This document shows positions 44,946-55,129 of a stretch of 64,000 nucleotides of DNA, piece by piece (position 1 is the stretch's first letter; each line of letters starts with the position of its first letter). Position numbers and translations under genes: made by a program. The notes beneath the pieces were generated by a model. The model was not told the DNA's origin. It made no database searches and saw only the letters and a program-made list of their open reading frames with translations. The stretch lies in assembly GCF_002099425.1 (NCBI RefSeq), contig NW_018344001.1, positions 3,558,001 through 3,622,000 on the forward strand. Reading direction: 5' to 3'. Source of the stretch: Phascolarctos cinereus (Eukaryota; Chordata; Mammalia; Diprotodontia; Phascolarctidae).

Positions 44946-45940
44946 GAATTTCAGAACGTCAGAATCTTCATCAGAACTTCAATGGCTTTCATTTCATGAG
45001 GAAAAAAGAAGGAAGATAATTCTAAAATTACAGTTTCTCTTGATCCTTTCTTATTGACTAATTTTTAAATTTTCTTTGACTCATATGGTTAGAATTTGGT
45101 TGCTTTCTTCAGTAAGTTGTAGCATTTTTTTCTGAAGTCTTTTTGGTATGACATGAATTCAAACTTATTGTAGGTAATATCTCTTCTCCTTTGGCTTAAA
45201 GTTAATTTGGACACTGAGAAAAATCACATTACCCTTGGAATATAGAGATTTACAAATGATTCAACTAATGTTCTGTAAGGAACTGGTGTACTTTCATTGA
45301 CTTGTCTGTTTGGGAAGGCTGACCTTTATTTAACTAAGTTTCCTGATATAACCTTCCCTGTTCCTGAATATTATAAGTGACTACAGTGTGTGTTCTCTGT
45401 CAATGATCCAGCTGTTACTCTTGTTGGCATTTCTCATGTCTTCTGTCCTAATTGCAGCCAGGAATTATAATAAGGCCATGGCGTGTTTAAAGACAAAGAG
45501 CCTTTTATAGCAACCTGAAGAATGTGTGGTACATATTAATAAGAAACTCCAGAAAACCCACCAAATCTTGGAGGCAATGAGGGAAGTCTTTAGGGAATGA
45601 TAAATATCACTCTAATTAAGAAACATTAATAGCAGTCCTGAATATTTAAGGGAAGAAAGAAACACAAGCCTTGAAATTTTTGTCTTATATGGAAACCCTA
45701 GAGAATCATGTTAAGGGGCAAGGGAAAAGGAATAAGAAAAAGAGGAAAGAAAAAAGATGACCTTGGAACTAATAGGGGGATTCACTGATACGAAGTCACA
45801 CAATTTCAGCTTCAGGTTCAGTAAAAAAATAATCATAATAATAACAACAGTCCATTTTCCTAAGAATAATAATGCTTACATGTTATCCAATGTGTTGTTT
45901 CAAAAAATGCCTTGAAAATGTTATCTCCTTGAATTGAATT
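44946..45940. other. Unassigned, repeat-poor stretch
   Basis: About 1 kb with no recognised repeat or coding sequence; composition even, no microsatellites. Confidence 0.35.
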
Positions 45941-45999
45941 AAGTCTGATGCAACTTTTACTAAGTACCTTAACAGGAAAAATCACTAGGCTGGGTACGT

Positions 46000-46175
46000 C
46001 TGGAAGAAGCCCATTCCACTCTTGGACTGCTCTAAGAGTTAGTTCCTCTGACTCTAAATTTATTTCTTTAACAGAGAGAACCAATTGCCAAATTTGGGTA
46101 ATTATTTCCTCGCATGTAGTTCTTATATACTTTGGGATAGCCTCATCCCAATTTCTACTCTTACACATGAGTCAC
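46000..46175 (-). repeat. L3/CR1 3' UTR fragment, minus strand
   Basis: 'agcccattccactcttggac', 'tgctctaagagttagttcct' and 'ctctaaatttatttcttt' match the antisense CR1/L3 3' region. Confidence 0.68.
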
Positions 46176-46186
46176 AGTTGTGAATA

Positions 46187-46610
46187 GAGGGGTTTTTTTT
46201 TAAGTTTAATAGTGTTTTATTTTCCCCCAGTTCTACGTCAGGCAAATTTTTAGCATTCATTTTTACAAGATTTTGAGTTCCAAATATTTCTCCCCTCCTC
46301 CCTTCCCTCCTCTATTCTGAAAATAGTAGACAGTTTGATATAGTTTATACATGTGCTATCATGTAAAAAATATTTCCATATTAGTCACAGTTGTGAAAGA
46401 AGAAACAGATCAAGAAGAAAAAAAACACAAGAAAGAATAAAGTGAAAAAAATGTGTTTTGACCTGTATTCAGAGTCCATCAGTTCTTTATTTGAATATGG
46501 ACAGCATTTTCCTTTCTTCATGAGTCCTTTGTACTTGTCTTGGATTATTGTATTGCTGAGAAGAGCTGAGTCATTCAGAGTTAATCCCGAACAGAGTTTG
46601 AGAATGGCTT
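46187..46610 (-). mobile_element. LINE-1 3' UTR, minus strand
   Basis: T-run at 46191-46201 (poly(A)), then 'acaagattttgagttccaaa', 'cagtttgatatagtttatac' and 'cagagtccatcagttcttt', an L1 3' UTR in antisense, 5'-truncated. Confidence 0.78.
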
Positions 46611-46749
46611 TCTCCAATGCTATGAGGTGTAGCTCCATTCTAGTATATTCTCCCCAATGTTGTTTTACTGATGAGTCACCAAGCATTATTTAATGAATTT
46701 ACTTCAGTTGGCTTTTAGAAAGATATATTTACTGAGAAATTAGAAAAAA

Positions 46750-46833
46750 AAATACATATATATACACATATATACATACACATATACATATATATATACA
46801 TATACATATATACATATATATACATATATATTT
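46750..46833. repeat. (TACATA)n simple repeat
   Basis: TACATA/TATACA units over about 84 bp. Confidence 0.93.
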
Positions 46834-48264
46834 CCCACCAACACTAGCGGACTCATTCTCCCCTTTATCTCTAAGAAAGTGGGTTGAAACTTGAAGAAGT
46901 TTATTCATACAATTTGCCTCACCAAGTTCACTTCTGAATTCAACCCATTTGACGAAGAAATCACTGACTGCCTGTGACTTATGCTTGGTCAGACTCATTG
47001 CTTGAGATTGTACTCTTCACCATCTGGCTCCTAGAAAATTGTAGCATGGAAACGAGCTCCCAGGTTTCTGACCCTCAGTATTATAAACTTTTAAAGCTCA
47101 CAAGGATATAGCCATCTCCAATAACCCTTCACTTAAAAGCTAAACAGACCACATATAAAGAGGCAAAGAACAGTGATCTGTATTTATGGTCCATCTCAGT
47201 CCTAGGTGAGTCCAGATCCCCTGATATTTCTCCCCACTTAGGAGCTCATTGCATACCTCTCTCTTACCTGAACAGCAATTGAGCAGGAAGGAAAGGAAAG
47301 ACTATAGACATTTAGAATGTATCTATTTTTAGCCCAAAAGCCAGTCAACAGTGCATTTCTTCACCACTCAGCAGACCAAAACCACTTACAGGATGCCTAA
47401 GCATGCTCCAAATTGGGGAGCAGGGAGCTCCTGTCGCATACCATTATGCTTTTCCAGAATCAGACTCTCTTGCCTCATCCATGTGGGGTTTGTGGTAGGT
47501 AGATTGCCTGTGCATGCACTGAAGTCCACATTGGGATTGAATCAGTCAAGATACTCATAAAGGCTAGGATTGGCCAATCTCCATTGAAAACACAAACATA
47601 AAAACTGCATAAAAAACATAATAATCAGCTGAGTTCTTGACAATGTAGGCAGAATTTCTTAGAAACACTTCAACTCCAGCACTGGAAGTCATTGCTGTAA
47701 ATTGGGTGCTCAAGTGCAGGAACTGATAGGGAGCTTTTGCACTAGGGAAATCCCATCCAAGCTGTGCTGCTCTCTGAGTGTCCTCAGGCTATGCCTTTGA
47801 CTCTTGCTCATCTGTGCCCTGTCTGGGCGTTAGAGAAGCACTGGATTCCACAGCGTGGGAGTTATCCCTGGGAGTGATTGAAAAGCCTAAGCATTCCATC
47901 ATCTAAGCACTAAGGATATGCTAAATACAATTTACATTTAAATACAAATACACTTTGGATTTAATAGGAGAATTGGGGCATGTAAGTACAACAATCAGAG
48001 CATGAGAGCAATGTGTTAAGTGTGTTTTATTGATGAGAACAGAGAGATGGGGATCCAAGGAGCCTCAAGCCAAACCTCCCATGTCTGTCACTCCTTACTA
48101 TAGCAGGAGAAGCCCATTTACTCTGCCTATTTTGAGGTATTAGTAGAAATAAAACTAGTGGATTGTTTTTTAGAGAGAAGGAAAGACTTTAATCAAAGGA
48201 CTCCAATGGTTATAATCCAAAGGTTTTTTTTTTTAAGAGTGGAATATAAATTGATGAAAGTTGC
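46834..48264. other. Unassigned stretch
   Basis: 1.4 kb with no gene and no repeat firmly recognised. The part 47100-47620 has the even, C-rich look of some LTRs, but no ends or signals support a call. Confidence 0.3.
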
Positions 48265-48500
48265 CAAAATCATCTTGGAGTCGAGGACACCTGGGTTCAA
48301 ATTCCATCTCGGATATTTACTGTGTGATCCTGGGCAACTCATTTAAACTCTCTGTGCCTCAGTTTCCTCCTTTGTATAATAGGAACAATAATATCACCAA
48401 CTTCACAGGGTTGTTGGGAGTGTAAAATGAAATAACACAGTAAGTGAAGAGCTTTGTGAACCTTAGAGTGCAATATAAAAGCTATTATCATTGTTATTAT
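48265..48500 (+). repeat. CORE-SINE with MIR/L2-type tail
   Basis: 'cttggagtcgaggacacctg', 'gttcaaattccatctcgg', 'gtgtgatcctgggcaactca' and 'cacagggttgttgggagtgt'. Confidence 0.9.
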
Positions 48501-48582
48501 CATTACTACTGCTACCGCTGCTACCACTACTACTACTACTACCAGCACCACCACCACCACCACTATGAAAATGACAATGACG

Positions 48583-48641
<59 letters not shown>

Positions 48642-48650
48642 AACAATAAT
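48500..48650. repeat. (ACT)n/(ACC)n trinucleotide array
   Basis: ATT/ACT, CTACCG and CACCAC variants lead into about 20 pure ACT units at 48582-48642. It grew from the AT-rich tail of the MIR-type SINE. Frames of poly-Y, poly-V and similar here are artefacts. Confidence 0.96.
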
Positions 48651-48734
48651 GCCTACCTTAGGAGAATAGATTATGAGAAACACAGTCTTATCCCTAAAGT
48701 AGTAGTGGGATGGTTACATAGCCAGAAAAAAAGG

Positions 48735-48950
48735 AGCATAGATTTAGAGCTGGAAAGGACCCTGAGCTTATTGAGTTTCCTAATTTTACCATTGAGGAAA
48801 GTGAGATGCAAGGGGGGAGGGGGGAGGTGCTTAGTGGCTTTCCCAGGTACACAGATAGTAAGTTTAAGAGGTGGAATTTGAACCTAGATATCCCTGACTC
48901 CAAGCCTCCAAGTCATGTGCCTTCCCCACTAAGCCATGTTGACATTTGCA
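48735..48950 (-). repeat. CORE-SINE with L3-type end, minus strand
   Basis: 'catagatttagagctggaaa', 'gtacacagatagtaagttta' and 'gtgccttccccactaagcca'. Confidence 0.75.
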
Positions 48951-48984
48951 GATGGACTTCCTGGGTGTTATTCCTCTAAGTTGA

Positions 48985-49065
48985 ATATAAATTCTTTGAG
49001 GGCTGGAACCATTCTGTTTTATCTTTGTATCACTAGAGTCTAACATAAGGCCTGGCACTTTTTTG
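48985..49065 (+). repeat. L2 LINE 3' end
   Basis: 'aaattctttgagggctggaa', 'gtatcactagagtctaacat' and 'aaggcctggcac'. Confidence 0.7.
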
Positions 49066-49194
49066 TTTATTTGGACTTGTGATTGCAAAGGTTAACCCAA
49101 ATCCCCATGGGGAAACTCCACTCAAAGCTGTCCAGTACCTGCTCTGCAAGCTACATCCTAGTTGTGTCTGGCTCAGCATCACATAGTCAAGTCA

Positions 49195-49245
49195 CTCCAA
49201 AAACAATTATTAAGCACTTATTATATGCTAGGCACAGGCAGAGTA
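49195..49245 (-). repeat. L2 LINE 3' end, minus strand
   Basis: 'acaattattaagcacttatt' and 'atatgctaggcaca'. Confidence 0.65.
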
Positions 49246-49374
49246 TGTCACAAGCGGGCCCTCAACTCAACTCTCCTGCTCCAAGGCCAGCTCTCTGGTT
49301 ACTCTGACAGGCTACCTCTGCTTCTGGCAGCTGGTAGTCACTTAATAAATTCATATTAAAATGTCATTGTCAGG

Positions 49375-49522
49375 GGCCGCAAGGTGGCACAGTGAATAGA
49401 GCACTGGCCCTAGAGTCAAGAGTCCCTGTGTTCAAATCCAGCCTCAGACACCTAACACTTACTAGATGTGTGACCCTGGGCAAGTCACTTAACCTCAATT
49501 CCCTTCACCAAAAAAAAAAATT
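49375..49522 (+). repeat. Short tRNA-headed CORE-SINE with poly(A) end
   Basis: 'gccgcaaggtggcacagtga', 'gttcaaatccagcctcagac', 'tgtgaccctgggcaagtcac' and a terminal A-run (49511-49520). It lacks the 'ccaaacacttgac' block, so it is another subfamily than the copies at 8481 and 32216. Confidence 0.94.
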
Positions 49523-49744
49523 GCTATATTTGTGTATTGTTCTGTCCTATACAGTAAAAGCTAAGCTCCTTGTTGTTTCCTTAGGGGAAAAAAAGAAAAG
49601 AAAAGAAAAGCCAAATCCTTGTAAAATATTTTCACAGTTGAGGAAAACAAATTCTCACAATGGTCACGCCCCAGATGTATGTCTTCTTCTCCATACTGGG
49701 TCTGTCACGTCTGTGCCAGGACATGAGTAGCATTCTTCAGCATC

Positions 49745-50010
49745 ACTCCCTTAGAATCACAGTGGATCATTGCACTGATCAAAGTTCATCAGTCTTGCAA
49801 AGGTGTTTCTTTTATACAGGATTATTATAGAATAGATTTTCTCCTGTTTTTTCTCTCTTTCCTCTCCATTAGTTGATATAAATATTCCCAGTTTTCCTTG
49901 AAATCAACTCTTTTGTCATTTCTTACAACACCATAGTAATCCATTACATTCTGTACCATAATTTATTCAGCCTTTCTCCAGTTATGGGTACCCCCTTAAC
50001 TTCCACTTGG
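49745..50010 (-). mobile_element. LINE-1 fragment, minus strand
   Basis: 'tcatttcttacaacaccata', 'gtaatccattacattctgta' and 'cagcctttctccagttatgg' correspond to the ORF2 C-terminus in antisense. Diverged. Confidence 0.7.
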
Positions 50011-50029
50011 TGGGGCCAGAGATTGTTTC

Positions 50030-50110
50030 ATTTTAGTATTTGTATCACCAGAGCTTCTCACAATGCCAAGCACTTAGTAGGCCTTTTAAAATGCTTGTTG
50101 AATTGAATCA
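50030..50110 (+). repeat. L2 LINE 3' end
   Basis: 'tttgtatcaccagagcttct' and 'caatgccaagcacttagtag'. Confidence 0.72.
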
Positions 50111-50379
50111 AAGTGGTAGATAAAAAATATTAAAAAAAAATTCCCAGGGTGGTCCTTAGCACCAGGATAAATCAGATAATCTACAAAGGAGCTTCCAGAG
50201 AACTGAATCCAATGAGGCAACTGGTGAGAAGTGCTTTATGAATGGAAAAGCATTATAGAATGTATTTTTTTGAGACAACGTAGTATAATGGGAAAATGAA
50301 TGTAAGTTCCTCTGCTTGAATTTTATAAATGTTTAATTAAATTGTAAATTGGTAGTCATTGCTTATTCCATCTAGCAGA

Positions 50380-50500
50380 ATGTAAGCCCGCCAAGGGCAT
50401 GGATTATTTCTTTTTTTGTCCCTCTCTTTGTATCACCAAACATACAGTACAGTATCTTACACACTGTAAACACCAAACAAATAATTATTGGGTTTAATTC
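50380..50500 (+). repeat. L2 LINE 3' end, diverged
   Basis: 'agaatgtaagcccgccaagg', 'tttgtatcaccaaacatac' and 'aacaaataattattggg'. Confidence 0.65.
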
Positions 50501-50879
50501 AGTTAAAAAACTTGGAGTCTTCAGGACCGCCAATACAAAATGTCTGCAGGGGGTATGCCCAGAACAGCCCAGTCAAGTTCAGAGAATCAAGCTTAGGGGG
50601 ATTAAAACAAGACATATTCAGGTTCAGGGTCTAGGTCAATGGGCCCCAAGAAGTAGGAAATTTATCAAGATAGGCTCTTCATTGACCAACAGAGTTCATA
50701 TCTAAGACCACTTCGGAATTTGAAAGAACACTATGGCTACAGAACACAGTGACTTTAAGTGCTGCACCAATGGACTGGCCACACCTGTGACCTTCACCTT
50801 AGGTTTGGGTTTATCAGCTGATTGAAGCAGTCACAGACTGGCTGGAGTGATTTGCTTCAAGTCTCTTCCAGTCAAAAAT

Positions 50880-51540
50880 CACACAATTCAGAAATATAAG
50901 AAATAGAAGAGATCTCAAGGGCCGTCTATTCTAACCAATACACCCCTGAAGAAGAATGCCTTTTACAAGCTACCAAACAAGGGCCAAGTCACATGGCATT
51001 TACTTCAAAACTTTCAATAAATGGAAAAGCATAACCTCCCATGGTGCTCTCTTCTACCTGGAACAATTCCAGTTTGGGGGAAAGGCTTTGGCTTGTTTGT
51101 TTGGTTTGGTTTGGTTTTCTGGAATTTGGCTCAAATGTGTCTTTTTGCAACTTTCATCCATAATTCTTTATTCTGGGGCCAAATAGGACAAGTCTGATCA
51201 TCTTCTACAAGACAGCTCTTCAAATGCAGTATTTGAGTAATGCTCTCAACTCCCACATTTTCTCCTCTCCAGGCTTAAACACACCTCCTTTCCCCTCCGC
51301 CCCACCCTTTTACTTCAACCAAATCTTATATGACATCACCCTGAGGCCCTTAACTACTTGGTGTTCTTTTTTTCTCTTTTAGAAACTCAGCAACTTTTTA
51401 CTGTCACTTTTGAAGTGTGGTGCACAGAATGGAATACAATACCCTACAAGTGGTCTGGCCAGGGCAGAGTGCAGTGAAATTATACTTTCTTAATATCCTA
51501 TTCGTTTGTTATGATTATCTTTCAAGTTAATGAGATCTTT
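50880..51540 (-). mobile_element. L3/CR1 3' UTR, minus strand
   Basis: Antisense CR1/L3 landmarks from the 3' terminus inward: 'cagaaatataagaaatagaa', 'ctcccatggtgctctcttct', 'tcttctacaagacagctctt', 'ttctcctctccaggcttaaa' and 'gtggtctggccagggcagag'. The order matches the copies at 24240 and 59030. Confidence 0.8.
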
Positions 51541-51559
51541 CATATATTAGCTATTTTAT

Positions 51560-51722
51560 GTTGGGCAAATCAGTCAACATCTTTGGTGAGGTTAACCCTC
51601 CTGGGAAATGTGACTGATAATGCCTGTCCATCTTACAGCCCACATTAGTTGTTAAGATCAAATGAGATGATATATGGGAAGTGCTTTTTAAACCATATCA
51701 GCTATATGGATTTCAGTTGGAA
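51560..51722 (+). repeat. MIR
   Basis: 'gttgggcaaatcagtcaaca', 'aagatcaaatgagatgatat' and 'gggaagtgctttttaaacca'. Confidence 0.78.
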
Positions 51723-51744
51723 TCTTCTCCTCTATCCCTAAGGC

Positions 51745-51965
51745 AGCATAGGGTAGGGAATAAAACATGACAGAAGTCAGGATATCTGTACTTGACCTCT
51801 ACTTTACTAACATTGTCTCACAATCTATACTTAAGTCAACTAAAATCTCGAAGCCTCAGCTTCCCATGTGTAAAACGAGAATAAAAACAAAAACCTCCCT
51901 CAACCTGGTTGTTCTGGAAAAGAGTGTTTTGTAAACCTGAATGTGTTGCTATTATTATTATCATT
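51745..51965 (+). repeat. MIR
   Basis: 'gcatagggtagggaataaaa', 'aagcctcagcttcccatgtg' and 'agtgttttgtaaacctgaa', followed by ATT repeats. Confidence 0.75.
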
Positions 51966-51999
51966 TAAAACTTTGGAAGACCACAGTGTTATTTGTCTT

Positions 52000-52875
52000 T
52001 TACAGCTCCTTCGGGATCCAGCTTTGAAACAAAGGCATCCAATACTATTCTCACAACAACTGACAAAACCTAAATGTCCTTTAAAATGCAAGTGAAATTC
52101 TTCCCTCCCTATCTCCCCCTTTTTTTCCTGATCAGAGGTTTCCATTTGTTTTTAGAGATGTGAAACAAATGTTGGTCTTGTCATCCTTTATGAGACAAGA
52201 AAGGAAAAAAAGAACAGAATTTGGAAAACGCAGTTACATTGTGGATTCATTTTCTTTCTCCAAAATAAACTACACCATCCAGAAAGTTCCAACTTGACCC
52301 ATATATTTAGTTATATGTGTATGTGTGTATGCATGTATGCATGTGTGTATACATCCATGCATGCACATATAAACATACATATATACATATATAAGCACAT
52401 ACACAAACGTATGTGTGTATTCCTAAAGCAGGAGGATAGGGGGATGGATAAAAGGCAATGAAGAAAAATCCCTGTGATTCAAAACAAGTTTTCCTTTTCT
52501 CAGTTCAATGATTCCAGATTCCATCTGCCTGGAAGATAAATTCATCTTCATCTATAGTTTGCAGAACTTTTTCTGAAGTGAAAGCAAATGTTTTATGCAT
52601 GGTCTTGATGTTTAGATGAAGGTAAAGTGGAAGCCACAAAGGCCCTTGGCAAACTCATGAGGGCTGTCCTTGGCTGCTGGAGAGAATCATGGGCCTTGGA
52701 TTAATCTTGAACATGGAATGGAATGTTCCTACAAAGTTAGTACTCGAGGATGATCTTCTACCCCTCTTCGTGATCCTCTTGCCCACAACCCTCAAAAAAA
52801 AAAAAAGTCTGAATGGATCTCACAATATAACTGTGATGTAACCAATTTAAGTTGCTATTATATTTAAGAGAAAGT
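52000..52875. other. Unassigned stretch with a GTAT/CATA simple tract
   Basis: A TGTATGCA/ACATA-type tract at 52312-52421; otherwise no recognised repeat or gene. Confidence 0.35.
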
Positions 52876-52879
52876 ATTG

Positions 52880-53030
52880 TAGCCAGGGAAGCAGAGAAAT
52901 TATCAAATATATTGATGGGAAATGAAGAAGAGACAAGAAGAATGAGTTTGGAGATGAGAGTGCGGGGGGAGGAAAATGAATTCTGTTTTGGAACTGTTGA
53001 GTTTGAGGTGCTTAGAGTGCACCCAATTTG
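52880..53030 (-). repeat. L2 LINE fragment, minus strand
   Basis: 'ggaactgttgagtttgaggt' and 'gcttagagtgcacccaattt' match the same antisense ORF2 segment as 35820-35870. Confidence 0.62.
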
Positions 53031-53034
53031 AAAT

Positions 53035-53155
53035 CTTACTATGACCCTGTAGGTGGCAGATAGGATAAACAGGGATAATAATAGGGTTGTTACGAGATAA
53101 TGCTTGGCACAGAGTAGGTGTCCTATACGTATCAGCTATTGTTCCTTGTTTTGTT
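53035..53155 (+). repeat. MIR fragment
   Basis: 'ataatagggttgttacgaga' and 'tgcttggcacagagtaggtg'. Confidence 0.65.
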
Positions 53156-53234
53156 GTTATCCTATAGCAACTCAGCCACCATACATGCTAATGTTTTCAA
53201 TCTTCTGCCACATCAATCATCTGGACCTGGAAAC

Positions 53235-53405
53235 CTGAGTACAGCATAGTGGGTAAAGTGCTAGGCTGGGATTTAGGTGGCCTGGGTTTAAATCCCAGCC
53301 CTCCTTTTACTACCCGAGTGACCTTGAGAAAGTCACTCACCTGCCTCATTTTCTTCATCTGTAAAATGTGGGATTTGAAGCAGATCACTTCTGAAGTGGA
53401 TTGTC
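53235..53405 (+). repeat. CORE-SINE, L3-type or truncated tail
   Basis: 'gcatagtgggtaaagtgcta', 'ggtttaaatcccagccctcc', 'gtgaccttgagaaagtcact' and 'cttcatctgtaaaatgtggg'. Confidence 0.83.
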
Positions 53406-53449
53406 ACTCTAAGGCTATTATCTTATGAATGACAATGAGAATATTGTTA

Positions 53450-53545
53450 TTAAGTACTTAATGTGGGGTAAGTATTGGGATACACAAAGAAAAACAAAAC
53501 AATCCCTACTTTCAAGGAATTTACATTGGAATAGAATGAGATCAC
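53450..53545 (-). repeat. L2 LINE 3' end, minus strand
   Basis: 'attaagtacttaatgtgggg', 'caatccctactttcaaggaa' and 'tttacattgg'. Confidence 0.7.
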
Positions 53546-53747
53546 ACCTATCAGAGGGCTCCGTGGTAAATCTGCTGGAGAAGCCTAATGGTCCTTAGGT
53601 TGAAGAGGCAAAGCCAATGCTACTGGAACATCTTAAACATCACTCTCGTTGATCACACCATATATGTTCCCCACATTGAACCACTGGACAGTGCAATGGC
53701 TTTTGGTCATGGGAACAATCTTGCCTGCAACTCTAGAAGCCAGTCAG

Positions 53748-53866
53748 CCAACAGGAATTCACTAAGTGCTTACTATGTGCCACACAGTGTGTCAAATGCT
53801 GGGAAAACAAACACAAGTAGAAAGAGAGCCTCTGACCTCGAGGAGCTTACATTCCAACAGGAGATT
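53748..53866 (-). repeat. L2 LINE 3' end, minus strand
   Basis: 'gaattcactaagtgcttact', 'atgtgccacacagtgtgtca' and 'ctcgaggagcttacattcca'. Confidence 0.82.
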
Positions 53867-53867
53867 G

Positions 53868-54060
53868 GTGTTGTTTTTGTTTGTCCTTTGTTCTTGAAGA
53901 AAACCATGACATCAGAAGGTGATGCAGAGACATGCAAGTGAATTAGATTTAATTGAGGCATGGCTGTGCAAAGTTACTAGCCTCACTCTGTTCTCTGGAG
54001 CCAGATGTGTCCAGTGGCAAGATATTGATCAGAATGACTGGAGATGGCCTCAGATTCAAT
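53868..54060 (+). repeat. Dispersed repeat of unnamed family
   Basis: 'gtttgtcctttgttcttgaa', 'gaaaaccatgacatcag', 'ggcatggctgtgcaaagt', 'ccagtggcaagatattgatc' and 'gactggagatggcct'. I recall near-identical wording in other marsupial loci but cannot name the family. It is not a gene. Confidence 0.45.
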
Positions 54061-54451
54061 GGGAAAAGACAACACATAAAAGAAATATCCAATGTGAGGG
54101 AGAGTGTGGGGGTAGGGTGGGAAGGGGAGTATACTTCTAATATGTGGATTTATGGGGCTGGACTGAGCTTCCAGAATAAAGAGTTTTCTGGAAGATGAGA
54201 AAGAAAGCCGATATTGCAGCTGGGAGACAAAGGGCTACTGAGGAGGCAGGAATGAAGCATTCGCAGGGACATTTACAAGGGTCTCATTCTCTAACTTTGT
54301 TCTTCTAGATGATGGCTATGAGGCTGGATTAGAAGTGTTCCGGATGGCATTGCTATTCCTGGGACACTTAGGATCTCTTTCCTTTCAATGGAAATTGGTC
54401 CTAAAATCCCATGATTTAACACATCTAAGTTTTCTCCCCCTGTCTAAGGCA

Positions 54452-54665
54452 TAGGTATCAAACACAAGGTCACTAAGCTGTATTTGGCCTGCAACACTTC
54501 TGAATGGGCCAGAATCAAATTAAAATGTATTTGGGAAATATTTAACAAATTAAACTAAAATAAAAAAGAGATCATGTTAATATGTGGTTTTCTGAGTCAA
54601 TATGCCACTACATGCATCCTTTTTGTATGGTTTAGTGGCTCTTATTCCCATTTGAGTTTGTGCTA
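54452..54665 (-). mobile_element. hAT-type non-autonomous DNA transposon, probable
   Basis: 'ggtatcaaacacaaggtcac' at one end and 'cccatttgagtttgtg' at the other are decayed inverted termini. The interior 'aatatttaacaaattaaac' and 'gtatggtttagtggctctta' matches a marsupial MITE that normally begins 'ggtgtcaaactca'. Target duplication not found. Confidence 0.6.
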
Positions 54666-54667
54666 GT

Positions 54668-54830
54668 GATCCATGGTGCCAGACTTGGAGCCAGGTAGAC
54701 TTGGGTTCAAATCCCACCTCAGATGCTTTCTAGCTCTGTGACACAGGACAAGTCATATAATCTCTGAACCTTGGTTTCCTCATTTGTAAAGTGAAAAGGG
54801 TAGATCTCAATGATGCAGTTTTCTCCCCTA
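54668..54830 (+). repeat. CORE-SINE head/CORE
   Basis: 'gacttggagccaggtagact', 'gggttcaaatcccacctcag' and 'tggtttcctcatttgtaaag'. It abuts the MITE. Confidence 0.85.
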
Positions 54831-55129
54831 TTTTAGACTTAAATTACCTTTAACCATAATTATTCCTCCTGGTGATGTGACCAATATATGAGAGTCCTTG
54901 TCCTTCCAACACCTTATTCACAGGCATATAATAAGGTAGGAAAAGGAGACAAAGTCAGGACATGATTAATCTAGGAGTGGAGCAAGGATCTCTTGGACCT
55001 CTCTGGATGCAGCTTTCTGGTGGCCTCAGACTATAGCTTCCTATTCACCTAAGAGCACAAAAAGTCTCACTTCCTTGGGGTTTTACCCTTCCCCCTTGGT
55101 AGGATTTCTGAAACCATATACGTTACCAT

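Noticed and set aside
48339-48881. Frames of 114 and 145 codons with long V or Y runs
   Set aside because: Translations of the ACT/ACC trinucleotide array.
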